A stretch of 64,000 nt of DNA, from the NCBI RefSeq assembly GCF_004379255.2, contig NC_056042.1, positions 29,677,928 through 29,741,927 of the forward strand, written 5' to 3'. This DNA comes from Salvia splendens. Lineage: Eukaryota > Streptophyta > Magnoliopsida > Lamiales > Lamiaceae. Under the pieces are notes generated by a model. It had not been told where the DNA came from. It saw only the letters and a program-made list of their open reading frames with translations, and ran no database searches. Shown in pieces: positions 11,275 to 22,393 of this stretch; the stretch's first letter is position 1, and each line of letters starts with the position of its first letter. Both the position numbers and the translations under genes were made by a program.

Positions 11275-11533
11275 TTCCCTTCTTCCGCCATTAAATGTCT
11301 CACTTTTCCCTTTTCGTTTGTCTGCCAATAAATGTCTCGTTTCACTTTTAATATATTTGGTAAGTAGACCATACGTTCCACTAACTCATTCCACTCATAT
11401 TTTATTATAAAACCAATATATAAAAGTAAACTCCACATTCCTCTAACTTTTTCTACCCACTTTATTTATAAAGTCAAACAATTTCTTAAAACTCGTGTAG
11501 ACCAGATATTGGACATTTAATCATGGAAGGGAG
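11275..11533. mobile_element. Stowaway-like MITE downstream of thaumatin-like gene 2
   Basis: Left end TTCCCTTCTTCCGCCATTAA and right end ttaatcatggaagggag are imperfect inverted repeats, both flanked by TA. It is about 259 bp. The same family is seen at 20563-20768. It lies about 130 bp from the stop codon of the minus-strand gene and so may form part of its 3' UTR. Confidence 0.75.
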
Positions 11534-11664
11534 TACAAATGTACAATACATTTATTTTTATTGGCCATGTGCAAAATGCCTCCACGAAAATCAACCAACC
11601 ATTAACACATACAAAACACAACAAAAAAAAACAACAATAATGAAAATAATAATTAGTAAAAAAT

Positions 11665-12348
11665 TCAAGGGCAAAAGACGACGCTATAGCTGGTGGCCGG
11701 CGGGCACTCAAAGGTGCTGGTGGGGTCATCCTCAGGGTAGGTGAAAACATCACGGCACCTGCTCTTGAAAAACTGCGACAGCTCGGTAGGGCGGCACGCC
11801 CCCGAGTGGCAGCAATACTGCGTCGTTTTGAACACCGTGCACGGGTTCTGGCAGCCGCCGGGCACTCTGAGCGCCGTGGGGCACTGCCCCACGATGTCGG
11901 CCGCGCATCGGATGGGGCGGGTGCAGCCGTTGGTGTTGGGGCGGAACTCCATGGGCACGTTGAAGCCTTGGAGCACGGAGATGTCGTAGTAGTCCTTGTG
12001 GTTGAAGGTGTTGAGGCCGTACTCGGCCACCGTGTGCGGCGCCGCGCCGTGGGTCTTGCAGTCGAGCTGCCCGCCGCAGTCGCCGGTCAGGCAGCTGCCC
12101 CGGCCGCTGGCGTCGAAGGTGCAGTTGGTGCGGGCCCAGATTTTGGCGAGGTGGGGCCCGTTGGGGAGGCCGAGGGTCCACGTCTGGCCGGAGTCGAGGC
12201 GGCGGCCCCCGCCCGGGATGGAGGCGGGCCAGAGGGTGTAGGGGCACTTGTTTTGGATGGTGAAGATTATTGCATGGGTTTGGAGGAGGAATAGGTGAGA
12301 GAGGAGAGAAAGACTGATGGTGATGGTGGGTTTGATGTTGAAATTCAT
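11665..12348 (-). CDS. Thaumatin-like / osmotin-type PR-5 protein 2, intact, single exon
   Basis: The protein is 227 residues. A signal peptide of about 26 residues ends near LLQTHA, followed by [14 protein letters not shown]. The thaumatin signature [10 protein letters not shown] is present. There are 16 cysteines, and cleft residues in [15 protein letters not shown] and FTYPEDD. It ends at VVFCP with no vacuolar tail. It is clearly paralogous to the 5122 gene but diverged, and lies in the opposite orientation. A copia retrotransposon in the same orientation starts 9 bp upstream of its ATG (TSD 12352-12356, only AAA between TSD and ATG). The native TATA region is now at about 19022-19028 on the far side. 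The coding region is undamaged. Expression would need LTR read-out or would be lost. Confidence 0.92.
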   Translation of the reverse strand: MNFNIKPTITISLSLLSHLFLLQTHAIIFTIQNKCPYTLWPASIPGGGRRLDSGQTWTLGLPNGPHLAKIWARTNCTFDASGRGSCLTGDCGGQLDCKTHGAAPHTVAEYGLNTFNHKDYYDISVLQGFNVPMEFRPNTNGCTRPIRCAADIVGQCPTALRVPGGCQNPCTVFKTTQYCCHSGACRPTELSQFFKSRCRDVFTYPEDDPTSTFECPPATSYSVVFCP

Positions 12349-12356
12349 TTTGGATT

Positions 12357-13163
12357 TGTAGGGATCAGACTATCCGGGTTCACTATTTACCGAGACCTCT
12401 TTGGTCTTGTTTACAAGATGACTCAGTCAAACCACCAACCAAGCGACTGATTTATACAAGAACTACAAGCTATTACAGAGTAGATAACTATACACTATAG
12501 CACTGTCTTCCTGCTCCAATAGCTCCAAGTTCTACCAAGGAACCTGCACACTGGAAGACTTGTTAGCATAGAATGAGAGATCCTCTCGGATCTAAACAAA
12601 GTATACAAGAAACAGAGAGATAACAAAGGAATCGCATAGATCTACAAGCCGTGGCTCAGCCACCCGCTAATAGTGCAGATCTATTCACCAAACCAACAAT
12701 CCAAGGGAGCAACGTTGAATCCAGTTGTGAAATAACTTCACACCCGACGAATACAACTCCAATCCACTCCACAAAACCGGATCTGACCCCTCTCTGATCT
12801 CACACTCACAAGAAACCTCTCACCAGAAAACCCTAATTTCCTCTGGAACCCTAGCAACCGAATCAGTTGCTAATCTCACCCATTCACACGATTACACACT
12901 CAAGCACATGAGCCCTACCACCGTGTAACACTCAGAGAATCACCAAAGAAGAAGAACTCAAGGGAAATCGAAAAACCGAGAGAGAAAAGAAAGCCTGCAC
13001 AGTGAGAGTTAATCGGTCAACTGAAAGCGGCGGATGGAGTAAAGAGAGTATATCTCAAGTGGAGTGGGCTAGGGCAACACACATCCCCAAGTTTCCTGGG
13101 CCGAAACTAACTCAGGCCCAACACAAATAATAGTCCACCACTTAACCAGCCAAATAATCAACA
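12357..13163 (-). repeat. 3' LTR of the copia element
   Basis: 807 bp; its outer end abuts the TSD and then the thaumatin-like start codon in sense orientation. It contains several upstream ATGs on the minus strand that could reduce translation of any read-out transcript. Confidence 0.95.
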
Positions 13164-13415
13164 TACTCCACATTGGACATTATTTTGGGAAACCAATTGC
13201 ACTAATAGTTGAGGTTTAAATCATCATAGCCTACAAGGCCGTTCCCACAGCACCAAAGAACCAAGTTCATTAGCATAGGGAAGCAGCCAGGTTTGCCTAC
13301 AAGACTCCAGAGGGGCTGACACCCATTAGTCTTGAGGACTTAGTGCCTCAAGCCACTAGCCACCCTTACCACAGTAGGCTGAGAGGCTGAGGTCTTTAAC
13401 CCCCGGGACATGCAA

Positions 13416-16400
13416 CTATCCTAGGTCAAAATGCAGGTACCTTATGCAGAAAAGAAGTTTTTCCAGAGGTAAGCATTTGGTCCCCATGTCAGCTGGGTTC
13501 TTATCAGTATGTACTTTCAAAAGAGAAACCTCATTCTTTTCTACAATATCTCTAATGTAATGAAACCTTACATCAATGTGCTTAGTCCTATCATGGAAGA
13601 CAGGGTTTTTACATAATTGAATGGCAGACTGAGAATCTGAAAACAAGACAGGAGGAGTTTTCACAAAATTGAGTTCAGAGAGCACTCCCTTTAACCATAT
13701 AGCCTCCTTCATTGCCTCAGTAATGGCAATGTACTCAGATTCAGTAGTAGATAGAGCCACAATATGTTGCAGCTGTGACTTCCAACTAATGCAAGACCTG
13801 CAAACAGTGAAGACATAGGAGGTGGTGGACTTCCTCTTATCTCTATCATTAGCATAGTTAGAATCAACATAACCAGTCAATTTCACACCATCATCACATC
13901 TGGAAAAGCACAGACCATACTTAGAAGTATGTTTCAGATATCTTAACAACCATTTTAAGGCTTCCCAATGAATACGACCAGGATTTGACATGTATCTACT
14001 CAAACAAGACACAGCATAGGCAATATCAGGCCTAGTACTAACCATCAAATACATCACAGATCCAATAGCATTAGCATATGGAACCTTCTTCATAGTATTG
14101 ACATCATAATCAGATTTGGGGCATAAGTCTTTACTCAACATGAAGTGTGCAGCTAATGGCACAGAGGCTGGCTTAGCATTGCGCATGTTAAATTTTTTCA
14201 GAATTTTGAGCACATAGGGTTCCTGATGCAAAACAAGCACACACTCTTTCCTATTTCTGAAAATATTAATTCCTAATATCTTCTTGGCATCCCCTAAGTC
14301 TTTCATATCAAAATTCTCACTCAAAGAGGTTTGCACAGCATTTATGGATTTCAAACAAGGACTCATAATCAGCATGTCATCCACATATAACAGCAAGAAA
14401 ACAGGAGCAGCAGAGTCAAGGTTCTTAACATACAAGCAAGCATCAAAAGTACTCCTAACAAAGCCTAATTTCTGCATGCAGGTGTTAAACTTTATATTCC
14501 ACTGCCTAGGAGATTGTTTCAAACCATACAAAGCTTTTTTGAGCAAACAAACATGATTAGGAAACTTAGGATCAATAAAGCCTTCAGGCTGTTTCATGTA
14601 AATGGGTTTATCCAAATCACCATGCAAGAAAGCAGTTTTAACATCCATTTGCTTCAGTTCCCAATCAAAATGAGCACATAGAGTAAGCATCAGCCTTACA
14701 GTTGTAAATTTAACCACAGGAGCAAAAATTTCAGTATAATCTACCCCATCTTGTTGAGTAAAACCTTTGGCCACTAATCTGGCCTTGTATCTCAGTCCCT
14801 CTACCTCACTTTTAAGCTTATAAAGCCATCTGCAGTCTACAACATAAGCACCAAGAGGGAGAGGTACAAGTATCCAAGTATGATTAATTTTCAGAGAGTT
14901 CATTTCCTCTAACATGGCTTTATGCCATTCATTCCAGAATTTTGACTTAGTAGCATGCTTGAAAGATTGAGGCTCATCTCCATCAGACTCATGGACATTA
15001 AAGGCCAAGTTTATCAAAGCAATTAACCCCACATAACCATCATATCTAACAGGTTTAGAAACATTTTGCCTTCTGGGTCTATCTCTAGCTAACACATAAT
15101 CACTGAGGTTAGGAGCATCAATAGCATTTTGGACACCAGGTGGGGAGTTCAAGACATTCTTGACAGGCATAACAGGAGGATCACACATAGGACCATCAGG
15201 CAAGTTAGCATCATTGTTCACATTGTCACAGATGGGTACAATTTCAACATTATCTTGTAGACCCCCCTCATTAGGTGTTTCATTAGGAATATAGACAGGT
15301 GTGATGTTCCAGAATGGCTGCTCCACCTCACTTGGAACATCCATAGGATGCTCCACATCAGTGGGGTTATCTGTGGACTCCACCTCAGTTAGAGGGTCCT
15401 TGTCCACATTCTGAGAAGCAGGGGTTTGAGTCACATTCAAGCAAGGGAAGTCAGTTTCATTAAACACTACATCCCTACTAATAATGACTTTAAACCCTGG
15501 CTCATCTCTTAGCCACACTCTATATCCTTTCACACCCTCAGGGTATCCCAAAAACACACCTTTTCTAGATCTAGGTTCAAGTTTATCATTTCTAGTATGA
15601 ACAAAAGCAGAGCATCCAAACACTCTTAGATTAGAAAGGTTAAGGGCTTTTCCAGAGAACACAAAGTCAGGACATTGTCCTTGCAAAGGCACAGAAGGAG
15701 ATCTATTCACAAGATAAGTAGCAGTCATTAAAGCTTCACCCCAAAACTTTTTGGACAAACCAGATTTTGCTAACATGCATCTTACTTTATCAAGCAAAGT
15801 CCTATTCATTCTTTCAGCTACTCCATTTTGCTGAGGAGTATAAGGAACAGTTTTATGTCTTTTAATGCCATGCCCAGCACATAAATCATCAAACTGATGG
15901 TTGCAAAATTCTAAACCATTATCTGTTCTGATAGCCTTAATCCTCTTACCAGTCTGATTCTCTATCAAGGTTTTCCAAGTAGTAAATTTTCCAAACACAT
16001 CATGTTTATGTCTCATCAGAAAACACCAAACTTTTCTTGAAAAATCATCAATGATAGATAAGAAATACACAGACCCAGAGTGGGAAGGCACAGGGGCAGG
16101 GCCCCAAACATCCATATGCAAGTATTCCAAGATATTAGAGCTAATATTTGCAGGCACTGGAGAAGGAAATGTGACCCTGTGCTGTTTACCTAGCACACAT
16201 GTGTCATAGAAAGGCAAATCACCTTGAACATCTGAGTCAGATAAGATGTCATGCTTTTTCAGAATATGCAAACCCTTTTCACTCATGTGACCTAGTCTAT
16301 TATGCCACAGCATCAATTTATCAGATTTGACAACATTTGCATAAGCTTTCTCACAAGTCAGAGGCACAGCAGTACAGACATAAAGACCACATTTTCTGTT

Positions 16401-17627
16401 AGCTTTAAACAAACACATAGAACCCTTACAGATTTTCATGCTCCCTTCCCCCCATTTACCACTCATGCCATCACTTTCAAGGGCAGTACAGGACAACAAA
16501 TTGTAGCATAACTCAGGCACATATCTTACACCCTTCAAGTTCAACACATAGCCATTTTTAAATTGCAAACACACATTGCATATACCAAGAATAGCACACT
16601 TCTTGTCATCAGCCATAGACACATATGTATTAACCACATGCTTAATATCAGAAAACAATTCCTTGAAGGGACTAACATGATAAGTGCAGCCAGAATCACA
16701 CAACCAATCATTAGAGGTAAACTGACATACATGGGAAGTATTCATATACACCATATCATGCAACATAAAAACAGAATCATTTTCAGCATCAAGTTTTGCA
16801 AGATTGGCAACATTTTCAATCTGAAAGTTTCCACTATTGTTAGGAGACTTGTTCTTTTTAGGCTTATTACAATCTTTCTTAAAATGTCCAGGTTCCCCAC
16901 AATTATAGCATTTCCTCACAAACCTAGAGTCTCTACTGCTGGACCTAGATCTGTATTTCTTTTTAGAATTAGACCTGGAACCAGAATTTCCATTTGACTC
17001 AGAACCCCCTCTAGAATTAGGTCTACCTCTAACATTAAACACCTTGTTAGTAGCAGATTTATCAGAAGCCCTTTCCCTTAATTCAATTTCCTTAGACTTA
17101 AGAGAGCTAATAATCAATTCAAGAGGAGCAGTATCTCTGCCATATTTAATAGCAGCTTTAACATCACTGTAAGAGTCAGGGATGGCATTCATCAAGGCAA
17201 TACTGGTATATTCATCAATACTTTTATCCCCTGACCTTTTAATATCTTGAACCAGCTTTTGAAACCTATCCACATTGTCATCCATATCTTTTGACAAATC
17301 AAGCTTGAACTTAAAGAGTTTTTCAAGCAAATACATCCTTGAAGACATAGAAGTTTCAGTGTACAAAGTATCAAGGTGTTTCCATATTTCAGAAGCAGAT
17401 TCAATATGATTAACCTTCCTAATCACAGAGTCAGACAAGTTGAGAATAATGGTGGCCTTGGCCAATTCATTCATTTCATCCAGTTTTTCTTGAGGGGTAT
17501 CAGTGGACAAAGTGCCATCAACACATTTGAAGATTTTTTGTTGAATAAGAACACACTTTAGTTTCTGTTTCCAGATCACAAAATCATTTTTACCATTGAA
17601 AGGGACCAAGTTGACAGGCTGAGCCAT
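13416..17627 (-). CDS. Copia Gag-Pol polyprotein, uninterrupted
   Basis: The start is taken at 17627 (MAQPVNLVPFNG), because copia Gag proteins typically begin close to such a FNGxxxFxxWK block. The frame is open 34 codons further upstream to 17729. The protein is 1403 residues. In order: Gag; a CCHC zinc knuckle (CYNCGEPGHFKKDC, about residue 240); aspartic protease with DSG in WLCDSGCTYHVSP (about 309); integrase HHCC (HNRLGHMSEKGL); the DDE core with LHMDVWGP, RTDNGLEF and PQQNGVAERMNR (about 505-620); reverse transcriptase with YVDDM (about 1080); and RNase H with DSQSAIQLCKNP (about 1330). No stop or frameshift was found. The integrase-before-RT order defines Ty1/copia. A Tork-like lineage is possible but not tested. 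Confidence 0.96.
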   Translation of the reverse strand: MAQPVNLVPFNGKNDFVIWKQKLKCVLIQQKIFKCVDGTLSTDTPQEKLDEMNELAKATIILNLSDSVIRKVNHIESASEIWKHLDTLYTETSMSSRMYLLEKLFKFKLDLSKDMDDNVDRFQKLVQDIKRSGDKSIDEYTSIALMNAIPDSYSDVKAAIKYGRDTAPLELIISSLKSKEIELRERASDKSATNKVFNVRGRPNSRGGSESNGNSGSRSNSKKKYRSRSSSRDSRFVRKCYNCGEPGHFKKDCNKPKKNKSPNNSGNFQIENVANLAKLDAENDSVFMLHDMVYMNTSHVCQFTSNDWLCDSGCTYHVSPFKELFSDIKHVVNTYVSMADDKKCAILGICNVCLQFKNGYVLNLKGVRYVPELCYNLLSCTALESDGMSGKWGEGSMKICKGSMCLFKANRKCGLYVCTAVPLTCEKAYANVVKSDKLMLWHNRLGHMSEKGLHILKKHDILSDSDVQGDLPFYDTCVLGKQHRVTFPSPVPANISSNILEYLHMDVWGPAPVPSHSGSVYFLSIIDDFSRKVWCFLMRHKHDVFGKFTTWKTLIENQTGKRIKAIRTDNGLEFCNHQFDDLCAGHGIKRHKTVPYTPQQNGVAERMNRTLLDKVRCMLAKSGLSKKFWGEALMTATYLVNRSPSVPLQGQCPDFVFSGKALNLSNLRVFGCSAFVHTRNDKLEPRSRKGVFLGYPEGVKGYRVWLRDEPGFKVIISRDVVFNETDFPCLNVTQTPASQNVDKDPLTEVESTDNPTDVEHPMDVPSEVEQPFWNITPVYIPNETPNEGGLQDNVEIVPICDNVNNDANLPDGPMCDPPVMPVKNVLNSPPGVQNAIDAPNLSDYVLARDRPRRQNVSKPVRYDGYVGLIALINLAFNVHESDGDEPQSFKHATKSKFWNEWHKAMLEEMNSLKINHTWILVPLPLGAYVVDCRWLYKLKSEVEGLRYKARLVAKGFTQQDGVDYTEIFAPVVKFTTVRLMLTLCAHFDWELKQMDVKTAFLHGDLDKPIYMKQPEGFIDPKFPNHVCLLKKALYGLKQSPRQWNIKFNTCMQKLGFVRSTFDACLYVKNLDSAAPVFLLLYVDDMLIMSPCLKSINAVQTSLSENFDMKDLGDAKKILGINIFRNRKECVLVLHQEPYVLKILKKFNMRNAKPASVPLAAHFMLSKDLCPKSDYDVNTMKKVPYANAIGSVMYLMVSTRPDIAYAVSCLSRYMSNPGRIHWEALKWLLRYLKHTSKYGLCFSRCDDGVKLTGYVDSNYANDRDKRKSTTSYVFTVCRSCISWKSQLQHIVALSTTESEYIAITEAMKEAIWLKGVLSELNFVKTPPVLFSDSQSAIQLCKNPVFHDRTKHIDVRFHYIRDIVEKNEVSLLKVHTDKNPADMGTKCLPLEKLLFCIRYLHFDLG

Positions 17628-18161
17628 TTTAAAACCAAGAAAAAATTTTCTGGCAACACTAAGAGCAAGAAAACAACACAACACACAACAAGCAGTCAGC
17701 CAATCACAAAAGGCAGAACACCAAGGCAACAGACAAACACAGATTCACAGATTTCACCAGATTTCACACAAAGAACCTCAAATCCTTGACTGTCACGAGC
17801 AAGGCCGGCTAAGGCTATCCCAGTTCGCAATCACTCACTTCTGGAGGGCGCAGGGGGTCACTTAGGCAGCACAATATGCTTGGTGGTCAAGCAATAGGAG
17901 ATTTTCAAGCAGAGAGCACAAGAGGAAAAAAAAAACACACCACGGAAGCTAGAAACACAGAGAAAACACACAAGGAAAACCTAAGTCTTGCCAAGACTGT
18001 CTACTAGAAACAAAATCCCAATCCTATAGTTGGCACTAAACAGAAAACAGAAATATCCAGAAAGATTCAGCCAATTTACCAGAGCAAACCCCCACTCGAG
18101 GGAGGGTTCCACTTGCCCACCTCCTTTTAGCGACTCGGCGTGCCGGAATAGTCCCCCCGTG

Positions 18162-18173
18162 GCTCTGATACCA
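18162..18173 (-). other. Primer-binding site of the copia element
   Basis: On the minus strand TGGTATCAGAGC, one base inside the 5' LTR. It is the usual plant site complementary to the 3' end of initiator tRNA-Met. Confidence 0.9.
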
Positions 18174-18174
18174 C

Positions 18175-18981
18175 TGTAGGGATCAGACTATCCGGGTTCA
18201 CTATTTACCGAGACCTCTTTGGTCTTGTTTACAAGATGACTCAGTCAAACCACCAACCAAGCGACTGATTTATACAAGAACTACAAGCTATTACAGAGTA
18301 GATAACTATACACTATAGCACTGTCTTCCTGCTCCAATAGCTCCAAGTTCTACCAAGGAACCTGCACACTGGAAGACTTGTTAGCATAGAATGAGAGATC
18401 CTCTCGGATCTAAACAAAGTATACAAGAAACAGAGAGATAACAAAGGAATCGCATAGATCTACAAGCCGTGGCTCAGCCACCCGCTAATAGTGCAGATCT
18501 ATTCACCAAACCAACAATCCAAGGGAGCAACGTTGAATCCAGTTGTGAAATAACTTCACACCCGACGAATACAACTCCAATCCACTCCACAAAACCGGAT
18601 CTGACCCCTCTCTGATCTCACACTCACAAGAAACCTCTCACCAGAAAACCCTAATTTCCTCTGGAACCCTAGCAACCGAATCAGTTGATAATCTCACTCA
18701 TTCACACGATTACACACTCAAGCACATGAGCCCTACCACCGTGTAACACTCAGAGAATCACCAAAGAAGAAGAACTCAAGGGAAATCGAAAAACCGAGAG
18801 AGAAAAGAAAGCCTGCACAGTGAGAGTTAATCGGTCAACTGAAAGCGGCGGATGGAGTAAAGAGAGTATATCTCAAGTGAAGTGGGCTAGGGCAACACAC
18901 ATCCCCAAGTTTCCTGGGCCGAAACTAACTCAGGCCCAACACAAATAATAGTCCACCACTTAACCAGCCAAATAATCAACA
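18175..18981 (-). repeat. 5' LTR of the copia element
   Basis: 807 bp, the same length as the 3' LTR, with about three substitutions between the pair. The right TSD GGATT follows at 18982-18986. Confidence 0.95.
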
Positions 18982-18986
18982 GGATT

Positions 18987-20562
18987 AATGGTGAGTTTGG
19001 GTGTTAGGTTTTGGTGGTGAGTATATAAAAGTTGTGTTTTTGTCGGTGGGGATTCCTTTTCTACGTAAAAATAAAATCGTGGTGATTGTGATATGGTTTT
19101 TGTGAAACTTTTTGTGTTTTTTTTGGAAAAGTCAAGAATTGGGGACGGATCAATTATCAAAATAATTATTTTTCGATTAGTAAAGCAAGAGTGGAATTCG
19201 TTGTCGAAGATGGAATTGTATAATATAAATCTACACGGTTGTTAGAAGATTTACTTGCCAATTTTATATTACTGTACTATTTTATTGTTTTTTTTTGTAC
19301 ATGTCTAGTTATTAGTGGGAACATAACAGAAGTAGTATAATACTATATGGAAATAATCTATTTGATTTACGTGAATATTTGGGATACTAACTAGCTAATT
19401 ACTTCACTCATGAGATAGCTCAAAGTTCTAACTATCTCAAACTTATCATATTTTTGCTTGTGTTTGGATATTGCGATTTATTTTATAAGTGTACGCTTTA
19501 TAGCAAATAATACTGTTAGTTCAGACACGAGAATCGTAATTGTCATTTAATTTTCAAAAGGTACAAAATAACTAGTACTTCTGTGATTTTATGAATAGTT
19601 TCTTTATATTATATAGGCTTTATGGTAAATAATATTGTTAGGTTATACTAGTACACATGACAACATGACTATAATTTATTTAATATAAATCCAAACTAAT
19701 TAAGTATTATACTATTTTAATAATGATAAAGTAAGTTTGTTTCATGGAAAAGGAATACCGGCAGCGAACATGTACAACTGGATTTTGCATATTCTATTGT
19801 CTATCTAACGTCCGAGCGATTAAAATAATATTAATCCCCTAATAAGAAGATTAAAGAAATTATATATAGCAACAACAATACTCTCATATGTTAATAAATT
19901 GAGTATTCGGGAAAAAAAGTTAAAACAAGTAGTAATATAAGTAGAGATACAATATACATATATTGACATAATGAAGTCCAAAAAATTGACTTGTTAGTTG
20001 TAAATGTAATTCAAAAGGATCCAAAGTTGAAGGTATTCCTATATTGAATAGCAGTATTATTAGCAGCCGGGTCAAAATATAATTAGTAATAAGTGTCCTA
20101 CTTCTATTTTATTACTATTATTTATTCTTTTTTTACGTATTTTATTACGAAAGAGTTATTTCAGCTCCAATTTAAAAACTAAAAACTCATTCTCACATTT
20201 TAATCCATATAAACATAAATTGAATTACTCGAGAATTTTCAAAAAGAATATAAAGTTGCTAATGCTAAAGGTTAGTAGTACTTTAATTAATCGAAGAAAT
20301 TGTTGTTAATTTAAAGTAGGACCTATATATTGAATGTTTGAAATAATTGTTAATCATGATTGCATTATTTGTGCCTCTTTTTCAGTTGTTTGTGCTATAC
20401 GCGACTATCGTTTTAGTGGCACAATTCGTGCATCTTTTTCTGATTGTGCATTTTTATAATTAACTAGTACTCCGTACTTTACAAATATAGCATGACTTTA
20501 TATGATCGCTTTGATTGCAATTTATAATGGTTTTTTCTCATAACATCTATCTAAAAAAGTTA
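18987..20562 (-). promoter_or_regulatory. Displaced native promoter of thaumatin-like gene 2, then AT-rich intergenic DNA
   Basis: A TATA-like sequence on the minus strand lies at about 19022-19028. Removing the retrotransposon and one TSD copy would put it about 46 bp from the ATG at 12348. This matches the 47 and 44 bp TATA-ATG distances of the other two thaumatin-like copies. The remainder to 20562 holds no recognised gene. Confidence 0.6.
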
Positions 20563-20768
20563 CTCCTTCGTCCGCCATTAAATATCTCATTTTTCTTTTT
20601 TTCATCTGTCCGCCAACAAATATCTTATTTCACTTTTATTATATTTGGTAAGTAAACTCTGCATTCCACTAACTCATACATTTTATACTCACTTTTCTTT
20701 GTAAAGTCAAACAATTTCTTAAAACTCATGTCAATCGAATATGAGACATTTAATCATGGACGGGGGAG
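20563..20768. mobile_element. Stowaway-like MITE
   Basis: Left TIR CTCCTTCGTCCGCCATTAAA and right ttaatcatggacgggggag, with TA on both sides. It is 206 bp, in the same family as 11275-11533. The gypsy element begins 58 bp further on. Confidence 0.85.
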
Positions 20769-21880
20769 TAGCACATTCAACATTTTCACATATACATCTG
20801 GAAATTTTCAATTGGATCAACCCCATTGATGAATCGGCGAATTTTTGATGGCGATGAATGCTGGTAGAGAATAAAGATCACGACACAATGAATTTACGTG
20901 GTTCGATTTACTGAGGTAAATCTACGTCCACGGGAAGAAAAGAGGGCAGAGTTGTATTGCTTGATCTGTTTTCTACAGCTTACAATACAGACTTGCTATT
21001 TTGTATTTTATCTCTAGAGATCGAGAGAATGTAACCCTATCTATCAGATCTAGGTTCTATTTATACAAAGGACCAAGATCGTGGCATGCAGCTATTTACT
21101 AGGTAGTGGATGTCGTGGAGATCGTGGCGATCTTGCATGGGTCCACTATCCTGCATGAGTTAATGACTGCTTGACACCACTAAATAGATCGTGGGTGTAG
21201 TGGAGGTGGAAATCCTGCATGAGTCCACTATCTCCTAGTTCGGTCAAATACTGAGACCGAACTGCTGAATTATTGCCGAGCAGCTTTTGCCGATTTGAGA
21301 GTAGAGCTTGATGCCGACCTGAGAGCAGAGTTTGATTGGTTGGCTTTTACCGAGCTGTAGGCTGGGGCCGAACTCTTTGGTTGTGCCGAACTGAACTCTT
21401 TAGTCATGCCGGACTGATACTCTTTAGTCATGCCGAACTGATACTCTTTCTTGGGCTTTACTGCTGTTGGGCTTGTTTAGTACGTACTCCATCACTACCC
21501 CCCCGGAAAGCGAAGTGAATTAGTTCGGCATTCTGAATAAAGGTACGGGGTAAGTTGATGTTTGTCCTCGGTCTTATGAAGTGAATTCTTCTTTGACCGG
21601 ACTCGTCTTTGGTCTGATGAAATAAACATCTTTGACCGGACTCGTCTTTGGTCTGATGAAATAAACATCTTTGACCGGACTAAGCTTGTGTCCTAATTTG
21701 GCGAGTTTTATCGCTCGGATCGGACTTTCCGTTGTCCTAATTTGGGGATCGGACTTTCCCTTGTCCTAATTCGGCGAGTTTTATCGCGTGGATCGGACTT
21801 TCCCTTGTCCTAATTCAGGCAAGTTTTATCGCGAGAACCGGACTTTTGTTGCAGTTCGTTTCAGACGAAGTGCTTGATTC

Positions 21881-22208
21881 TTAAGCTGAATTGTGGTCTT
21901 GTATCCTCTTTAGAAGCTTGGACTTCACAATCGTTGGCTTATTGCAGCTCGTTTCAGACGAACTGCTTGTTTAAGCTGAATTGTGGTCTTGTATCTTCTG
22001 TAGAAGCTTTGACTCACAATCGTTGGCTTGTTGCAGCTCGTTTCAGACGAACTGCTTGTTTAAGCTGAATTGTGGTCTTGTATCTTCTGTAGAAGCTTTG
22101 ACTCACAATCGTTGGCTTGTTGCAGCTCGTTTCAGACGAACTGCTTGTTTAAGCTGAATTGTGGTCTTGTATCTTCTGTAGAAGCTTTAACTCACAATTG
22201 TTGGCTTG
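21881..22208. repeat. 89-bp tandem repeats in the 3' region of gypsy copy 1, nearly four units
   Basis: Each unit contains aagctgaattgtggtcttgt, gactcacaatcgttggctt and gctcgtttcagacgaactgc. Copy 2 has only two units (35789-35934). A ~41-bp repeat with tttgaccggactcgtctttg precedes it at about 21590-21680. Such arrays lie between pol and the 3' LTR. Confidence 0.85.
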
Positions 22209-22393
22209 TATATGTTCTAAGAAGGGGATCAGCCTTCGAAGAACAAGATACCTCAGTAACATTTGTAAGAGACGACACGCACAGAGACAGACAAAACACA
22301 CAGACAAAACGCACAGAGACAAATAAAGACCAAGTAAACCAAATAAAGCACATTGACTGAACAGGACTCAAGACTGACTGACCGGACTGTCTC

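Larger units (their letters stand above)
12357..18981 (-). mobile_element. Complete Ty1/copia LTR retrotransposon, TSD GGATT
   Basis: Left (3') LTR 12357-13163 and right (5') LTR 18175-18981 are both 807 bp with TG..CA ends. I see three differences between them by eye (near 12869, 12880 and 13060 versus the other copy), so insertion is recent. The 5-bp TSD is GGATT at 12352-12356 and 18982-18986. The element reads on the minus strand: 5' LTR, tRNA-Met-type primer site, one long polyprotein, 3' LTR. All parts needed for autonomous movement appear present. Confidence 0.97.

Noticed and set aside
11750..12294. Long open frames overlapping the thaumatin-like gene on both strands
   Set aside because: They are by-products of GC-rich third positions of the real gene and show no domain.
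17628..17729. 34-codon N-terminal extension of the copia polyprotein
   Set aside because: The frame is open, but the extension is cysteine-rich and unlike copia Gag; the Gag-like block begins at the ATG at 17627.
21336..22360. Several small open frames in the gypsy 3' region
   Set aside because: They are translations of the LTR and of the 89-bp tandem repeats, and repeat the same peptide.
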